Assembly (NCBI RefSeq): GCF_032193765.1
Contig: NZ_JAVBIJ010000001.1
Location: 2,852,001-2,916,000, forward strand
DNA length: 64,000 nucleotides
From: Rhodoferax potami
GTDB lineage: Bacteria > Pseudomonadota > Gammaproteobacteria > Burkholderiales > Burkholderiaceae_C
Direction: 5' to 3'
A program made the translations under genes and the position numbers. The notes under the pieces were generated by a model. That model had not been told where the DNA came from, searched no databases, and saw only the letters and a list, made by a program, of their open reading frames with translations. Position 1 is the stretch's first letter. Each line of letters begins with the position of its first letter. Positions 38,232 to 46,078 of this stretch are shown one piece after another.

Positions 38232-38273
38232 AAAAAAGCCCGACCTGTCCTAAGACAAGCCGGGCTTCTATTT
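38232..38273. terminator. Bidirectional terminator between defence island and prophage
   Basis: AAGCCCGACCTGTC (38236-38249) pairs imperfectly with GACAAGCCGGGCTT (38254-38267), preceded by A6 and followed by a T-rich stretch (TCTATTT). It can end the plus-strand island transcript and the minus-strand phage late transcript, whose last stop lies at its edge. Confidence 0.75.
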
Positions 38274-38769
38274 AAGGTTCAATTGCTGATTGTTTTTGGT
38301 ACCACCGCTGTAACTCAATCAGCATCAGGGTGGTTTGTGCAGCGTCCTTGCTCAACTGATCGCAACTCACCGCTCCCGCATCTCCAGCGGTAAGAGATAG
38401 AGGGTCGGCGGAGATGCTTGCAGCTCCTGCGGGAGCTTCGGAAACGGTGGGCACACTCCCGGCACTGATTGGGGTGCTGCTGCACACCCCGACAGGGCGA
38501 ATACCAGGCAAGCGACTGCCCAGCAGCCTCGAGTTTTTCGCGTATTCATTTGAAATTTCCTGATTGATTTGACTTTGAGATTGCTGCAAATCAGCAGCGC
38601 GTTGCTCTTGCTTGGCCACGACCAGCGCCGCTCGCAACTTTTCGGCATTCCATTCACGATGAACGCGTGTCTCTCCGATTTGGACTCCGCAGATGAGAAC
38701 CATCAGCAGTACGAGGCCGCCCATCAGGTAATTCCAGTTGGCGAAGATGAATCTAGTGAACCAGTTCAT
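38272..38769 (-). CDS. Rz: Phage inner-membrane spanin (Rz-like)
   Basis: 165 residues. A single N-terminal membrane helix (NYLMGGLVLLMVLICGVQIG, about 13-32) is followed by a helical, Gln/Ala-rich coiled-coil part (EWNAEKLRAALVVAKQEQRA) and a loose Ser/Ala-rich end with two Cys. This is the type II topology of i-spanins. It acts with Rz1 to fuse the inner and outer membranes at lysis. It overlaps the endolysin gene by 4 bases and encloses an Rz1 frame. Confidence 0.78.
   Translation of the reverse strand: MNWFTRFIFANWNYLMGGLVLLMVLICGVQIGETRVHREWNAEKLRAALVVAKQEQRAADLQQSQSQINQEISNEYAKNSRLLGSRLPGIRPVGVCSSTPISAGSVPTVSEAPAGAASISADPLSLTAGDAGAVSCDQLSKDAAQTTLMLIELQRWYQKQSAIEP
38367..38549 (-). CDS. 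Rz1: Phage outer-membrane spanin lipoprotein (Rz1-like), nested in Rz
   Basis: 60 residues in another frame wholly inside Rz, starting at the ATG 38549. It has a basic start (MNTRKTRG), a hydrophobic core and a lipobox LSGC with the lipid-bearing Cys at residue 22. The rest is Pro-rich (PQSVPGVCPPFPKLPQ...). These are the marks of Rz1 proteins. Nested Rz1 in Rz is the lambda arrangement. Confidence 0.75.
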   Translation of the reverse strand: MNTRKTRGCWAVACLVFALSGCAAAPQSVPGVCPPFPKLPQELQASPPTLYLLPLEMRER

Positions 38770-39230
38770 GGCGCGCTTTCGTCCAGAGCTTGCAGCTTGT
38801 GCTGATTCATGAGGCTGATCACCTTGTCGGCATAGCCTGGATCAGTGGCATACCCGGCCTTGGCTAGTGCCTGTGCAAATGCCTCTGCTTTGAGGCATTG
38901 GAAGCACGGCTGATAGCGTGGGTTTTGCTTCAGAAAAGCTGCATGGTCATCGATGCTTTCCTGCCAGCTGGCGTACTTGCGCCACTTGGCAGGCACCACA
39001 ACCCACTGGCCACGAATGAATTCCTTGGTCTGCAGGATCAAAGTCTCCCCTCGCCAGCGGCTGTCGGCCTTGATGCCAAAGAGGTTCTTGCCCACCTTGG
39101 CCAGGCCCGACTCACCCCAGCCGGACTCCAATGCAGCCTGAGCGATCGTGATGCTGGCGAAGACGCCCGTGCGCTTGGCGGTGGCCTGTGCAGAAGATCC
39201 GATCATTGAGATGAATTCAATCGGCTTCAT
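38766..39230 (-). CDS. Phage endolysin, glucosaminidase (FlgJ/LytG-type) domain
   Basis: 154 residues. 'GVFASITIAQAALESGWGESGLAK' and 'NLFGIKADSRWRGE' are the conserved parts of the mannosyl-glycoprotein endo-beta-N-acetylglucosaminidase family (PF01832), with the catalytic Glu in 'ALESGWG'. It lacks a signal sequence, so it depends on the holin encoded just upstream (4-base overlap). It cuts the glycan strands of peptidoglycan at lysis. The length is typical of single-domain phage endolysins. Confidence 0.88.
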   Translation of the reverse strand: MKPIEFISMIGSSAQATAKRTGVFASITIAQAALESGWGESGLAKVGKNLFGIKADSRWRGETLILQTKEFIRGQWVVVPAKWRKYASWQESIDDHAAFLKQNPRYQPCFQCLKAEAFAQALAKAGYATDPGYADKVISLMNQHKLQALDESAP

Positions 39231-39610
39231 AGCAGCTCCTTTACATCCTTGGCCACCGCATCTAGCGAGTCATCCCGACGCTTGTCGATGAAAGCAAAGG
39301 TCCAGCGCACCATCGCCCACCCCGGCAGACCACAGGCAAAGATCAATCCACCCATGGCACACAGTCCCATGGTTGAAAACGCCCAGTGATGCAAATCAAA
39401 GTGCTCGACGGTGACTGCACCGCCGCCGATGCTGGACACAACCGTGCTGATCAAGCCGACGGCCCACTCCCGCTTATTCCGAGGTGGCGTCATCAGCATG
39501 ACCACCACGGCTGCCAAAGTGGCCCCACTCGCGACAGCAGCTGCTGTCCCTCCCAGCGCCTTGTAGGCCACCGCTGCTCCGGCAACCCCACTACTTGTCG
39601 GTTCTGGCAT
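39227..39610 (-). CDS. Putative phage holin
   Basis: 127 residues with three hydrophobic stretches: about 10-40 (AAVAYKALGGTAAAVASGATLAAVVVMLM), 48-65 (WAVGLISTVVSSIGGGAV) and 76-100 (FSTMGLCAMGGLIFACGLPGWAMV). The tail is charged. Size, topology and place directly before the endolysin fit a class I-like holin that opens the inner membrane. No family name is claimed. It is the first gene after the terminator that ends the tail operon. Confidence 0.7.
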   Translation of the reverse strand: MPEPTSSGVAGAAVAYKALGGTAAAVASGATLAAVVVMLMTPPRNKREWAVGLISTVVSSIGGGAVTVEHFDLHHWAFSTMGLCAMGGLIFACGLPGWAMVRWTFAFIDKRRDDSLDAVAKDVKELL

Positions 39611-39620
39611 TCATTTCTCC

Positions 39621-39655
39621 AAAAAGAAACCCGCCGGGATTGCTCCTCGGCGGGT
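39621..39655 (-). terminator. Intrinsic terminator after the tail-tip gene
   Basis: On the minus strand ACCCGCCG (39655-39648) pairs exactly with CGGCGGGT (39636-39629) around an 11-base loop and is followed by TTCTTTTT (39628-39621). It separates the head/tail genes from the lysis cassette, so the latter probably needs antitermination or its own promoter. Confidence 0.85.
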
Positions 39656-39677
39656 AGTTACAAAAATCAGGTTCAGA

Positions 39678-41972
39678 TCAGGATTGATCAGCGGTATGCA
39701 CCAACGCGTTCTCGGCCACGCAAGTCAGCTCGACTTGCTCAGCCCTGGGCTTGACGCTCATGACGCGCGCCAGCTGGGACCAGGACTGGCCCACACCAAA
39801 AGCAAAGTGCGTTCGCTCTCGGTCAGCACCGACCTGTGGCTCAAAGCCAGGCAGAGTTTTCAGGACGGCGTGGGTGGCAGTTGCGCCCGGCGTGACCTCG
39901 ATGGCATCGGAGACCGAGCCATCTGGCTTTCGTAGAACGAGATAGTGAACGGCTCCTGACTGCCAACCCAGCGGCTCAGAGCACCGCACTGTTCTCGACT
40001 GGCTGTCCCAGCTCAAGACCTCACCACTCACACCCCAACGGGGAATGTCATGGCTCAGGGCAATCAGATCCCCATAGGTCGGGATCAAACCTTCCAGCTC
40101 AGTGCGAAAGGTGACGATTCTTCGGCGATACCGATTGGCCGCTGCGATGTATTTCCCCTCACGAACGCCTTGCGCCTTATCGGTGCAGCCAAATAACCTC
40201 ACACGCGCAGGCTTGGCTGCTTGCGATCCGGGCAAGGCTACCGTGAACTCGTCAGGCTTCCAGCTCTTGGGATTGACGTATTCGATCGTGACCGCATCCG
40301 CCGTGGCATCGCCTGGCATCAGGTACTGAATCTTCAAGCTGTTGCGCACGATGTTTCGTGCAGAAAAAAGCGCCACCGGGATGGTCTTGGGTTCATCACG
40401 AACGATGCGAACAATCCCGCCCTGCAAGAACGGCACAGCACGCCCCGTCCGGGCAATCTGCCCCAAGGCGTCCCACACCGTCTGGTTTTGATCGAACACG
40501 GCATTGAAGGTATCCCCACGTGCCGACCACACCGCATCCAACCGTGCCAAGGCCGCCAGGTCCAATTGCCGGTCTGGCAATCCTGCGCCATAGCTGGACT
40601 TGACCGCGTCCGCGAAGGCCCACGCAATCGAGCGAGTGGGTTGCAGTGCAGACCATCCAGTGTTCGGATTCCAGATGGAGAGCTTGCGCGTCACCAGACA
40701 GTTGACCAGTCGGGATGAGCGCTGCGACAAGTTGTCGGTCGCGCGCATCCTGAGTGCCAAGTAGGTCAGGTCCGTGGGCAGACTCGATCCCGCCAAATAG
40801 CCCTTGGCCTGACCCCAACGCAGCTCGTGACCAGCTCGGTTGCTGGTGTCCCGCGCATCCAGGCGCTGCAGGCGAATCTCATAACGCCCAGGCGACACCG
40901 AATACTTGAACGACAAGCGTTGCGCGGTATTCGTGGCGGCTGAGTAGGTTTCGTCAGCCACATGGAGCCAGCCTGAGGTGGCATCGCCATCGTCATTAAT
41001 GCTTCGCACTTCTACGCGCCATTGCACCGACCGGCTCTCCAATGCACCGCTGTCATTGGCGTAATACAGTCCGCGCAGCATCACTACATCGACACCGATC
41101 TGATTGATCTGTGTACCCACGGGATTCAGGGCGAAGGGACCAACGATGGCACCGGAGTCGCTGACAGCAATCAATTCCTGACCGGACACCTCTGGGGCCG
41201 TGACCACATCGGGGTTGAACAAGGTGTTCTGTCCGCCAGGCTCAATAACCTGCGCCTGCACCTCGGCAAACGAGCTGATCGGGCTGTCATCAATCGACAG
41301 CTCCTCAAACTGAAACTGACCCACGCCAATGACGTGCAACTGATGCAGATATTCCTCGTTGTTTTCGTACTCGGTATAGGGCATGGTGGCCAGATCCGGG
41401 TACACCAAATGATGGCCATAAATCACGGGGACTGGTTGCGACAGACGTCCATAGTTGCCGCGCGCCTGCAAGGAGTAGGTCGGGCTGGGGGATGTCGTGT
41501 TAGCCGATGCCGAGGGCAAAGACTGATTGGGCAATGGCACCAGCGCATTCACGAGCACCGAGCCCGTGACTGCGATCGCAGTGGATGCCACTGCTGTGGC
41601 CAGAGTTCCCGAATACCCCATTGAGGCAGCCAGTGCGCCGCCATATGCATTGGCGACGACCAGAACGGCGATCATGAGCACGGTTCGCAGCGGGTTCTTG
41701 CCGCCACCTCCACCTCCTTGCGGCAGAGTGACCAACGCCACAACATCACCCGCATCGATCGGTGTCACTGCCCTGTGCGCCATCAGCACCGGCTGACCAT
41801 TTTTCAGGATCAGGGTAGGCTGCTCGAACTCAATGCCATCACGATTCATCCACTGTGCGATCGTGGGCGAGCCAAACACATGGCTCACCTGCCGGTCACT
41901 GGGCTCGAATGGATTTCGCATCCAGATAACCAGTCCAGGACTGGGCAGGCCTGACATGCAAGCGCTTGTCAT
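39678..41972 (-). CDS. Phage tail-tip / host-specificity protein (TipJ, gpJ-like)
   Basis: 764 residues from the ATG at 41972 (ATGA overlap with the NlpC gene). Near residues 85-150 is a Gly/Ala-rich hydrophobic part (TVLMIAVLVVANAYGGALAAS), a known feature of TipJ-type tail proteins. Then come 'QARGNYGRLSQPVPVIYGHHLVYPDLA' and 'LHVIGVGQFQFEELSIDDSPI', also characteristic. A baseplate-like beta domain follows. It forms the distal tail tip and contacts the host surface. It is shorter than lambda gpJ (1132 residues), consistent with separate fibres being encoded upstream. Confidence 0.85.
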   Translation of the reverse strand: MTSACMSGLPSPGLVIWMRNPFEPSDRQVSHVFGSPTIAQWMNRDGIEFEQPTLILKNGQPVLMAHRAVTPIDAGDVVALVTLPQGGGGGGKNPLRTVLMIAVLVVANAYGGALAASMGYSGTLATAVASTAIAVTGSVLVNALVPLPNQSLPSASANTTSPSPTYSLQARGNYGRLSQPVPVIYGHHLVYPDLATMPYTEYENNEEYLHQLHVIGVGQFQFEELSIDDSPISSFAEVQAQVIEPGGQNTLFNPDVVTAPEVSGQELIAVSDSGAIVGPFALNPVGTQINQIGVDVVMLRGLYYANDSGALESRSVQWRVEVRSINDDGDATSGWLHVADETYSAATNTAQRLSFKYSVSPGRYEIRLQRLDARDTSNRAGHELRWGQAKGYLAGSSLPTDLTYLALRMRATDNLSQRSSRLVNCLVTRKLSIWNPNTGWSALQPTRSIAWAFADAVKSSYGAGLPDRQLDLAALARLDAVWSARGDTFNAVFDQNQTVWDALGQIARTGRAVPFLQGGIVRIVRDEPKTIPVALFSARNIVRNSLKIQYLMPGDATADAVTIEYVNPKSWKPDEFTVALPGSQAAKPARVRLFGCTDKAQGVREGKYIAAANRYRRRIVTFRTELEGLIPTYGDLIALSHDIPRWGVSGEVLSWDSQSRTVRCSEPLGWQSGAVHYLVLRKPDGSVSDAIEVTPGATATHAVLKTLPGFEPQVGADRERTHFAFGVGQSWSQLARVMSVKPRAEQVELTCVAENALVHTADQS

Positions 41973-42391
41973 GGCAATTCCTTCCATCGGTAATACCCCT
42001 CCACCTGCCAGCCGTGACTGGCCAGAGAGCTCAATTGCTGAAACACCACCCCGATCTGTTGGGCGCAGTGCAACACTCCACCGCCGTCCGCATCAACCCA
42101 AACGCCAACATGCACGGGGTGTCGTGACTGACGCATCAACACCGCATCGCCCTGCTTGGGCAAATCGACCGCCGCCCAACGCTTTCTTTCCGGGTGGTTT
42201 TTGAACGTATGAAGGACCGTTCGCAGATTCAGCGCGTCCACCGGGATCACCGGCAAGTCACGACCGAAGTGGGTCTTCTGGACCCAAAGAAAAAGGCCCC
42301 AGCAGTCAAATGACTCGGGGCCTCTCTCTCCTGCAATCCACGGGCGACCGATGTACTGGATCGCCCAACTCGGTGAATCTTCATCTGTCAT
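41969..42391 (-). CDS. Phage tail assembly NlpC/P60 peptidase-like protein (gpK-like)
   Basis: 140 residues. 'GPESFDCWGLFLWVQKTHFG' holds the probable catalytic Cys (residue ~30) and 'HPVHVGVWVDADGG' the catalytic His (residue ~94), the NlpC/P60 pattern. In lambda-like phages gpK is a tail protein with a possible peptidoglycan-cutting role during DNA entry. It lies between the DUF1833 gene and the tail tip, with 4-base overlaps on both sides. Confidence 0.87.
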   Translation of the reverse strand: MTDEDSPSWAIQYIGRPWIAGERGPESFDCWGLFLWVQKTHFGRDLPVIPVDALNLRTVLHTFKNHPERKRWAAVDLPKQGDAVLMRQSRHPVHVGVWVDADGGGVLHCAQQIGVVFQQLSSLASHGWQVEGYYRWKELP

Positions 42392-42930
42392 CGGGCTAAC
42401 CCTGGAAACTCGGTTGCGGTGTACAGGCGTGACGGAAAGGTCTTGTTGCCAATGTCCGCCATCCTCGCCTTGGCCGTGACCCGCTGCACGTCAGCCTCCA
42501 CTTCGGTGATGATGAGCGTGATCGGTGGATCCATCTGCGGACCACTCAAATCGTTGGAGAGGTACGGGCGATAGGTCACCTCAATGGGTGACTCCGAAAC
42601 CGATGCCTCGTCCAAGTGCTTCACGATCTCCCTGGTGACGTTGTCCAGGGTGATCGCAATTTCGGGAACCGGCGCGATATCCACCGGTGGCAAATCCAGC
42701 TCAAAGCCCATGGCCACGAACTGGACCTGCTGCCCCGCATTGATTGGCGCTGACGCCTCAAGCCTTGCCAGCAAGTCTTGCTGATCACGCACCACACGGA
42801 TCGCCGTCGTGTTGCCTGCTTCATCTCTGAAGTCCTGGTGCCGGATCTCCAGGGTATGCAGGATGACCACATTGCTCGGAGCGCTTGCATAGGCTTCCCG
42901 AAGTGCCTCAGAAAGTGCTGCATCAGGCAT
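42388..42930 (-). CDS. DUF1833-family phage tail protein
   Basis: 180 residues. 'LREAYASAPSNVVILHTLEI' and 'FELDLPPVDIAPVPEIAITLDNV' match the DUF1833 type found beside NlpC/P60 and TipJ genes in lambda-like siphophages, in the position of gpL. Probably a baseplate hub piece. It overlaps the radical SAM gene upstream by 8 bases, so the modification cassette is joined translationally to the structural genes. Confidence 0.8.
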   Translation of the reverse strand: MPDAALSEALREAYASAPSNVVILHTLEIRHQDFRDEAGNTTAIRVVRDQQDLLARLEASAPINAGQQVQFVAMGFELDLPPVDIAPVPEIAITLDNVTREIVKHLDEASVSESPIEVTYRPYLSNDLSGPQMDPPITLIITEVEADVQRVTAKARMADIGNKTFPSRLYTATEFPGLAR

Positions 42931-44344
42931 GCGTCACCCGAACAGGAAATGGTTTGATGGATCGCTCTGACGGTGCAACCGTGCTCATGTCACCATGGCT
43001 TTCCACAAAGCCGAGATGAATGACATCCATCACAGTGACAGCGTCACGGCGGATGGCGTCACCTTCTATGCGCGTGAGGATCAATCCCTGTGTCTGGTAG
43101 TAGAGTGCCGCCGCCAGAACAGCCAGGTTGTGACTAAAAGAGTTGTCGCACGCTGCCTCCCAGTAACCATCCTCCAGGAACAGGCATGCGCCTTTGCAAA
43201 GCTGCGCCACGGGGCAACGCGGACATTCACTTCGCGTGCTGAAGTGGTAAGCCGTATTGAGGCTGATGTCTTCAAACTGATCGACGTGACCGATCTTGTG
43301 GTTCGTGGAGGCACTCATGTTCTGGCAAGTCATCACATTGCCTTTCATGTCCACTGCGATCGAGTCATCGCGATCCATTCCGCACTTTTGACCCAATGCT
43401 GCCAATGGACGTGACTGCGCTTGGGAGCGCATGAATTCATCCACTTTGTCGCGCATGGTTCCAACGGCCATCCCTGAGCCCGTGACCAGCTCCCAGAACA
43501 TCTGGTGCAAATAGCGGGCGTGATCATTCCCATGGAGCGCCAATGACAGTCCGCTCTGGTCGTAGGGAAGCATAACTTCCTCAGTCGCAAGCACCACGGC
43601 CTGCACGGGAAGATCCAGCTTTTCAGCAAAGTACAGGCGCACCGCCTTGAGCGATTGGTTGTGACGATGCAAGACCGTGTTGAAACTCATGCGGTCAATC
43701 GACATGCGCCGAGACACCCAGCGTTTAATCTGGGCCAGGCCCTCGAGGTCGTTTAGTGGATCAGGACCACGGTAAGACTGTGCAGGACCGTCATGCGACA
43801 GACCGATGCCCACATCGAGCGCCTCGACCCAGGCGAGCTTTTCGTCATCAAAGAGGGAGCCATTGGTGACGATGGACAACTGCGCATTCGGGTAGCGCGC
43901 CTTGACCGCTTCGCCCAGCGGTTTGAGGAGCTTCCAATACACAAAGGGCTCACCGCCCCAAAATTCAATCTTGACGCCAGCACCCTGGCCATCGTCGCCA
44001 CCAGCAAACCAGCCTTCGAGTTGCTGCATGAATGGGGCGACGTCGTCCGGGTGTCCATCAATGTCATGAGGCTGGTGCGCCTGAGAGCAATACTGGCAGG
44101 CGTAGTTGCACTTGAGCCCCAATTGCAGCTTGAGGTGCCTGATGGCTTTGGATTTGCCAGCCGGGTTGCTGGGGTGATGCAGATGCCAAAACGGTGGCCA
44201 CTGCATGTCCTCTTGCTTTGGAAATGCCTGCGGCAGCGGCAAACGCTCTTCGTTGTCAGCCCAGACCAAACTGGAATCCTCCGGGTCGTAGAGCGCCTGT
44301 CGCACAAAGCCATGCTGGCCATTGAGGGTGAGGGTGAATTTCAT
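42923..44344 (-). CDS. Radical SAM/SPASM enzyme encoded in the phage tail operon
   Basis: 473 residues. The Fe4S4 loop CNYACQYC gives C79-x3-C83-x2-C86. 'KIEFWGGEPFVYWKLL' is the GGE SAM-binding strand and 'LSIVTNGSLFDDEK' follows. The C-terminal SPASM part has several auxiliary-cluster Cys ('KCGMDRDDSIAVDMKGNVMTC', 'SECPRCPVAQLCKGAC'). This matches peptide- and protein-modifying maturases such as anSME and sactipeptide-type enzymes. Such enzymes form thioether or C-C links or oxidise Cys/Ser in a partner protein. The likely partner is the Asn-Cys repeat fibre encoded in the same operon. The 4-base overlap with the 69-residue gene supports joint action. Confidence 0.87.
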   Translation of the reverse strand: MKFTLTLNGQHGFVRQALYDPEDSSLVWADNEERLPLPQAFPKQEDMQWPPFWHLHHPSNPAGKSKAIRHLKLQLGLKCNYACQYCSQAHQPHDIDGHPDDVAPFMQQLEGWFAGGDDGQGAGVKIEFWGGEPFVYWKLLKPLGEAVKARYPNAQLSIVTNGSLFDDEKLAWVEALDVGIGLSHDGPAQSYRGPDPLNDLEGLAQIKRWVSRRMSIDRMSFNTVLHRHNQSLKAVRLYFAEKLDLPVQAVVLATEEVMLPYDQSGLSLALHGNDHARYLHQMFWELVTGSGMAVGTMRDKVDEFMRSQAQSRPLAALGQKCGMDRDDSIAVDMKGNVMTCQNMSASTNHKIGHVDQFEDISLNTAYHFSTRSECPRCPVAQLCKGACLFLEDGYWEAACDNSFSHNLAVLAAALYYQTQGLILTRIEGDAIRRDAVTVMDVIHLGFVESHGDMSTVAPSERSIKPFPVRVTHA

Positions 44345-44550
44345 GGAATGAGGTCCTCAAACGCGATGGGATAGGCCTCGCGACACACCTTGGCCAAATC
44401 GGCACCGGGTAGCGTCTTGAGGTTGAAGATGTGACGGCCAGAAGCCTTGCCGTCGGGATTGGCGACCAGGACGGTCATCACCAGGTTCGATTCATCGACC
44501 TGGACCACTTCGACGGCATAGCCCTGACGGACTGAAAGATCGAGACTCAT
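44341..44550 (-). CDS. 69-residue protein in the modification cassette
   Basis: The protein reads 'MSLDLSVRQGYAVEVVQVDE', then 'NLVMTVLVANPDGKASGRHIFNL' and a helical end 'ADLAKVCREAYPIAFEDLIP'. It looks like three or four beta strands and a helix. It overlaps the genes on both sides by 4 bases, so it is certainly translated with them. Size and place suggest an adaptor that brings the substrate to the radical SAM enzyme, like the recognition proteins of peptide-modification pathways. I see no convincing PqqD-type sequence match; that role is inference. Confidence 0.6.
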   Translation of the reverse strand: MSLDLSVRQGYAVEVVQVDESNLVMTVLVANPDGKASGRHIFNLKTLPGADLAKVCREAYPIAFEDLIP

Positions 44551-45287
44551 TGAATGGGCTCCATGGGATTGTTTGGGTGCGGGTACTGGATCTGGGCTTT
44601 GGCGTGCGCACGGATTTGTTCGGCTGACCAGGTCTGGTCACCACCCCGGTCATCACGGTGCGTGAAGCGCACATTGGTGACGATGGCGACCTTGTCGCTC
44701 TGCGGGTCGAACAGCGGAAACGTGGAGTGCTCCAGATAGCCCGGAAAAATGAACAACGCCCCTTGGAGGGGCGTTTGTGCGAAGAGCTTGTTTTCATGTC
44801 GGAGCATCCAGTTGGCCTGCACCGGTCTGGGATCGTGAAAACACAGTGCCCCGGGCAAGCCAACGGCATCTCGCCCTTCGTTGGCCCCGAGATGGACTCG
44901 GGGGTAATAGGTGGCCACCAGTTGATTGCCAACATGCCGGTGCGGGATGGCCCACTTGCCCAGTCCACGCTGGCGATTCACGAACGTGTTGTAGGTGATG
45001 GACAACTCGCAAGGATCGAGCGATGGGTACGCTTGCCGCACATAGGCGGCCACCCTCAGTTCGATGGCGTCCAGCAAACGCAACAGCGTCTGGCTGGGTT
45101 GCTCACGCATCATGGACACGGTGTCGGCTCGATGCGCCATCTTGGCTGACGTTTGGGTGTGGCGCTCGTAGAAGGTTGCAGCCTCCTGCGCCAGAGTCTC
45201 CCGCACGTCATCCAACTCTGAGAGTTGATCGATCAGCACATGACTGGGCCAGAGGCTCAGCAGCTGACATGAATTGCTTGGCGTCAT
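44547..45287 (-). CDS. Putative 2OG-Fe(II) oxygenase
   Basis: 246 residues. 'WAIPHRHVGNQLVATYYPRV' (H116, H118) and 'ALFIFPGYLEHSTFPL' with H187, then 'KVAIVTNVRF' (R207), match the layout of the phage-type TIGR02466 2OG-Fe(II) oxygenases: first His in a strand, distal His after 'FP..l.H' and an Arg for 2-oxoglutarate. The family hydroxylates unknown targets; members are common in phages and cyanophages. Here it is coupled to the hydroxylase-like gene upstream and the 69-residue gene downstream. Confidence 0.78.
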   Translation of the reverse strand: MTPSNSCQLLSLWPSHVLIDQLSELDDVRETLAQEAATFYERHTQTSAKMAHRADTVSMMREQPSQTLLRLLDAIELRVAAYVRQAYPSLDPCELSITYNTFVNRQRGLGKWAIPHRHVGNQLVATYYPRVHLGANEGRDAVGLPGALCFHDPRPVQANWMLRHENKLFAQTPLQGALFIFPGYLEHSTFPLFDPQSDKVAIVTNVRFTHRDDRGGDQTWSAEQIRAHAKAQIQYPHPNNPMEPIQ

Positions 45288-46078
45288 CGGGTCAAATCTC
45301 CATCAAAAATCATCTGAATCGGGTGCTTGCAGCCGTAAAAGCGGTTCGGTCTATACGTCCTTGTTGGATGGTCGAACTCGATCCATGGCCAGACGCTGAA
45401 ATGCACGCTGCAACGACTTCCCAACCAAGAATGCCGATTGACCAAGGTGTGCTCGTAGCCCGAACAGTTCATCCACAGGCACTCACCCGGGTTGAAGCTC
45501 AGGTTATCCTGCCCATCAATAGACAGAACCACACCCGGTGACACAGCTAGGCAAATGTCCAACCTGAGCTCCTCAAAAATCGAGGTGTCTCGGTGTGGAT
45601 GCACCAGAGGAACACCCCGAGGATTGGGCGGGACCAACACTGTCAGCCGCCCCGACCCAATGGTCAGGGTGAACTGATCGAGCATCGTCCCGATGGCCAG
45701 GTATCGCCCCGCCTCCGAGCGATGCGTAAACGCCAAATGGTCGGCACCGCTGTACCGACATGGGTCCTGGCACAAATAAGGGTCCATCGCCTCAACGGGA
45801 TGCCCCGTGTGGGCCAACGACAGGTTGCGAAACAGGCCCGGACTGGCTGCACTGACTTGGGACTCCCAGATCAGCGAATCGAAACGATCAAATGCTGCGG
45901 CGAATGCATGGTCCAGATTGGATGGCACCGTCACACCAGGCACGTCCCTGATCGCTACGAGATGCTCAAGCTCCGGATTTGAAACAGCCTTGATGGCTTC
46001 CTCGAAATCTGTCGCGCGCCGCAGGTAGGTGGCAACCGTCATGTGGCTTGGAATGCTGTCCGCATGCACCGCCCACAT
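45284..46078 (-). CDS. Asp/Asn beta-hydroxylase-like Fe(II)/2OG protein
   Basis: 264 residues from the ATG at 46078, which overlaps the upstream stop (TGATG); the longer frame to 46240 runs inside the neighbouring gene. 'GVPLVHPHRDTSIFEELRLD' (H162-x-D164), 'GECLWMNCSGYEHTLVNRHS' (H210) and 'SRCSVHFSV' (R222) give the HxD...H iron triad plus a 2OG Arg in the order seen in aspartyl/asparaginyl beta-hydroxylases. The overall match is weak, so this is a motif-based call. An asparagine hydroxylase would be apt for the Asn-rich fibre tail encoded nearby. Confidence 0.6.
   Translation of the reverse strand: MWAVHADSIPSHMTVATYLRRATDFEEAIKAVSNPELEHLVAIRDVPGVTVPSNLDHAFAAAFDRFDSLIWESQVSAASPGLFRNLSLAHTGHPVEAMDPYLCQDPCRYSGADHLAFTHRSEAGRYLAIGTMLDQFTLTIGSGRLTVLVPPNPRGVPLVHPHRDTSIFEELRLDICLAVSPGVVLSIDGQDNLSFNPGECLWMNCSGYEHTLVNRHSWLGSRCSVHFSVWPWIEFDHPTRTYRPNRFYGCKHPIQMIFDGDLTR

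Noticed and set aside
38202..38271. Possible phage attachment site or tRNA at the island/prophage junction
   Set aside because: The stretch only contains the terminator hairpin; no tRNA-like cloverleaf and no repeat to compare within the window.
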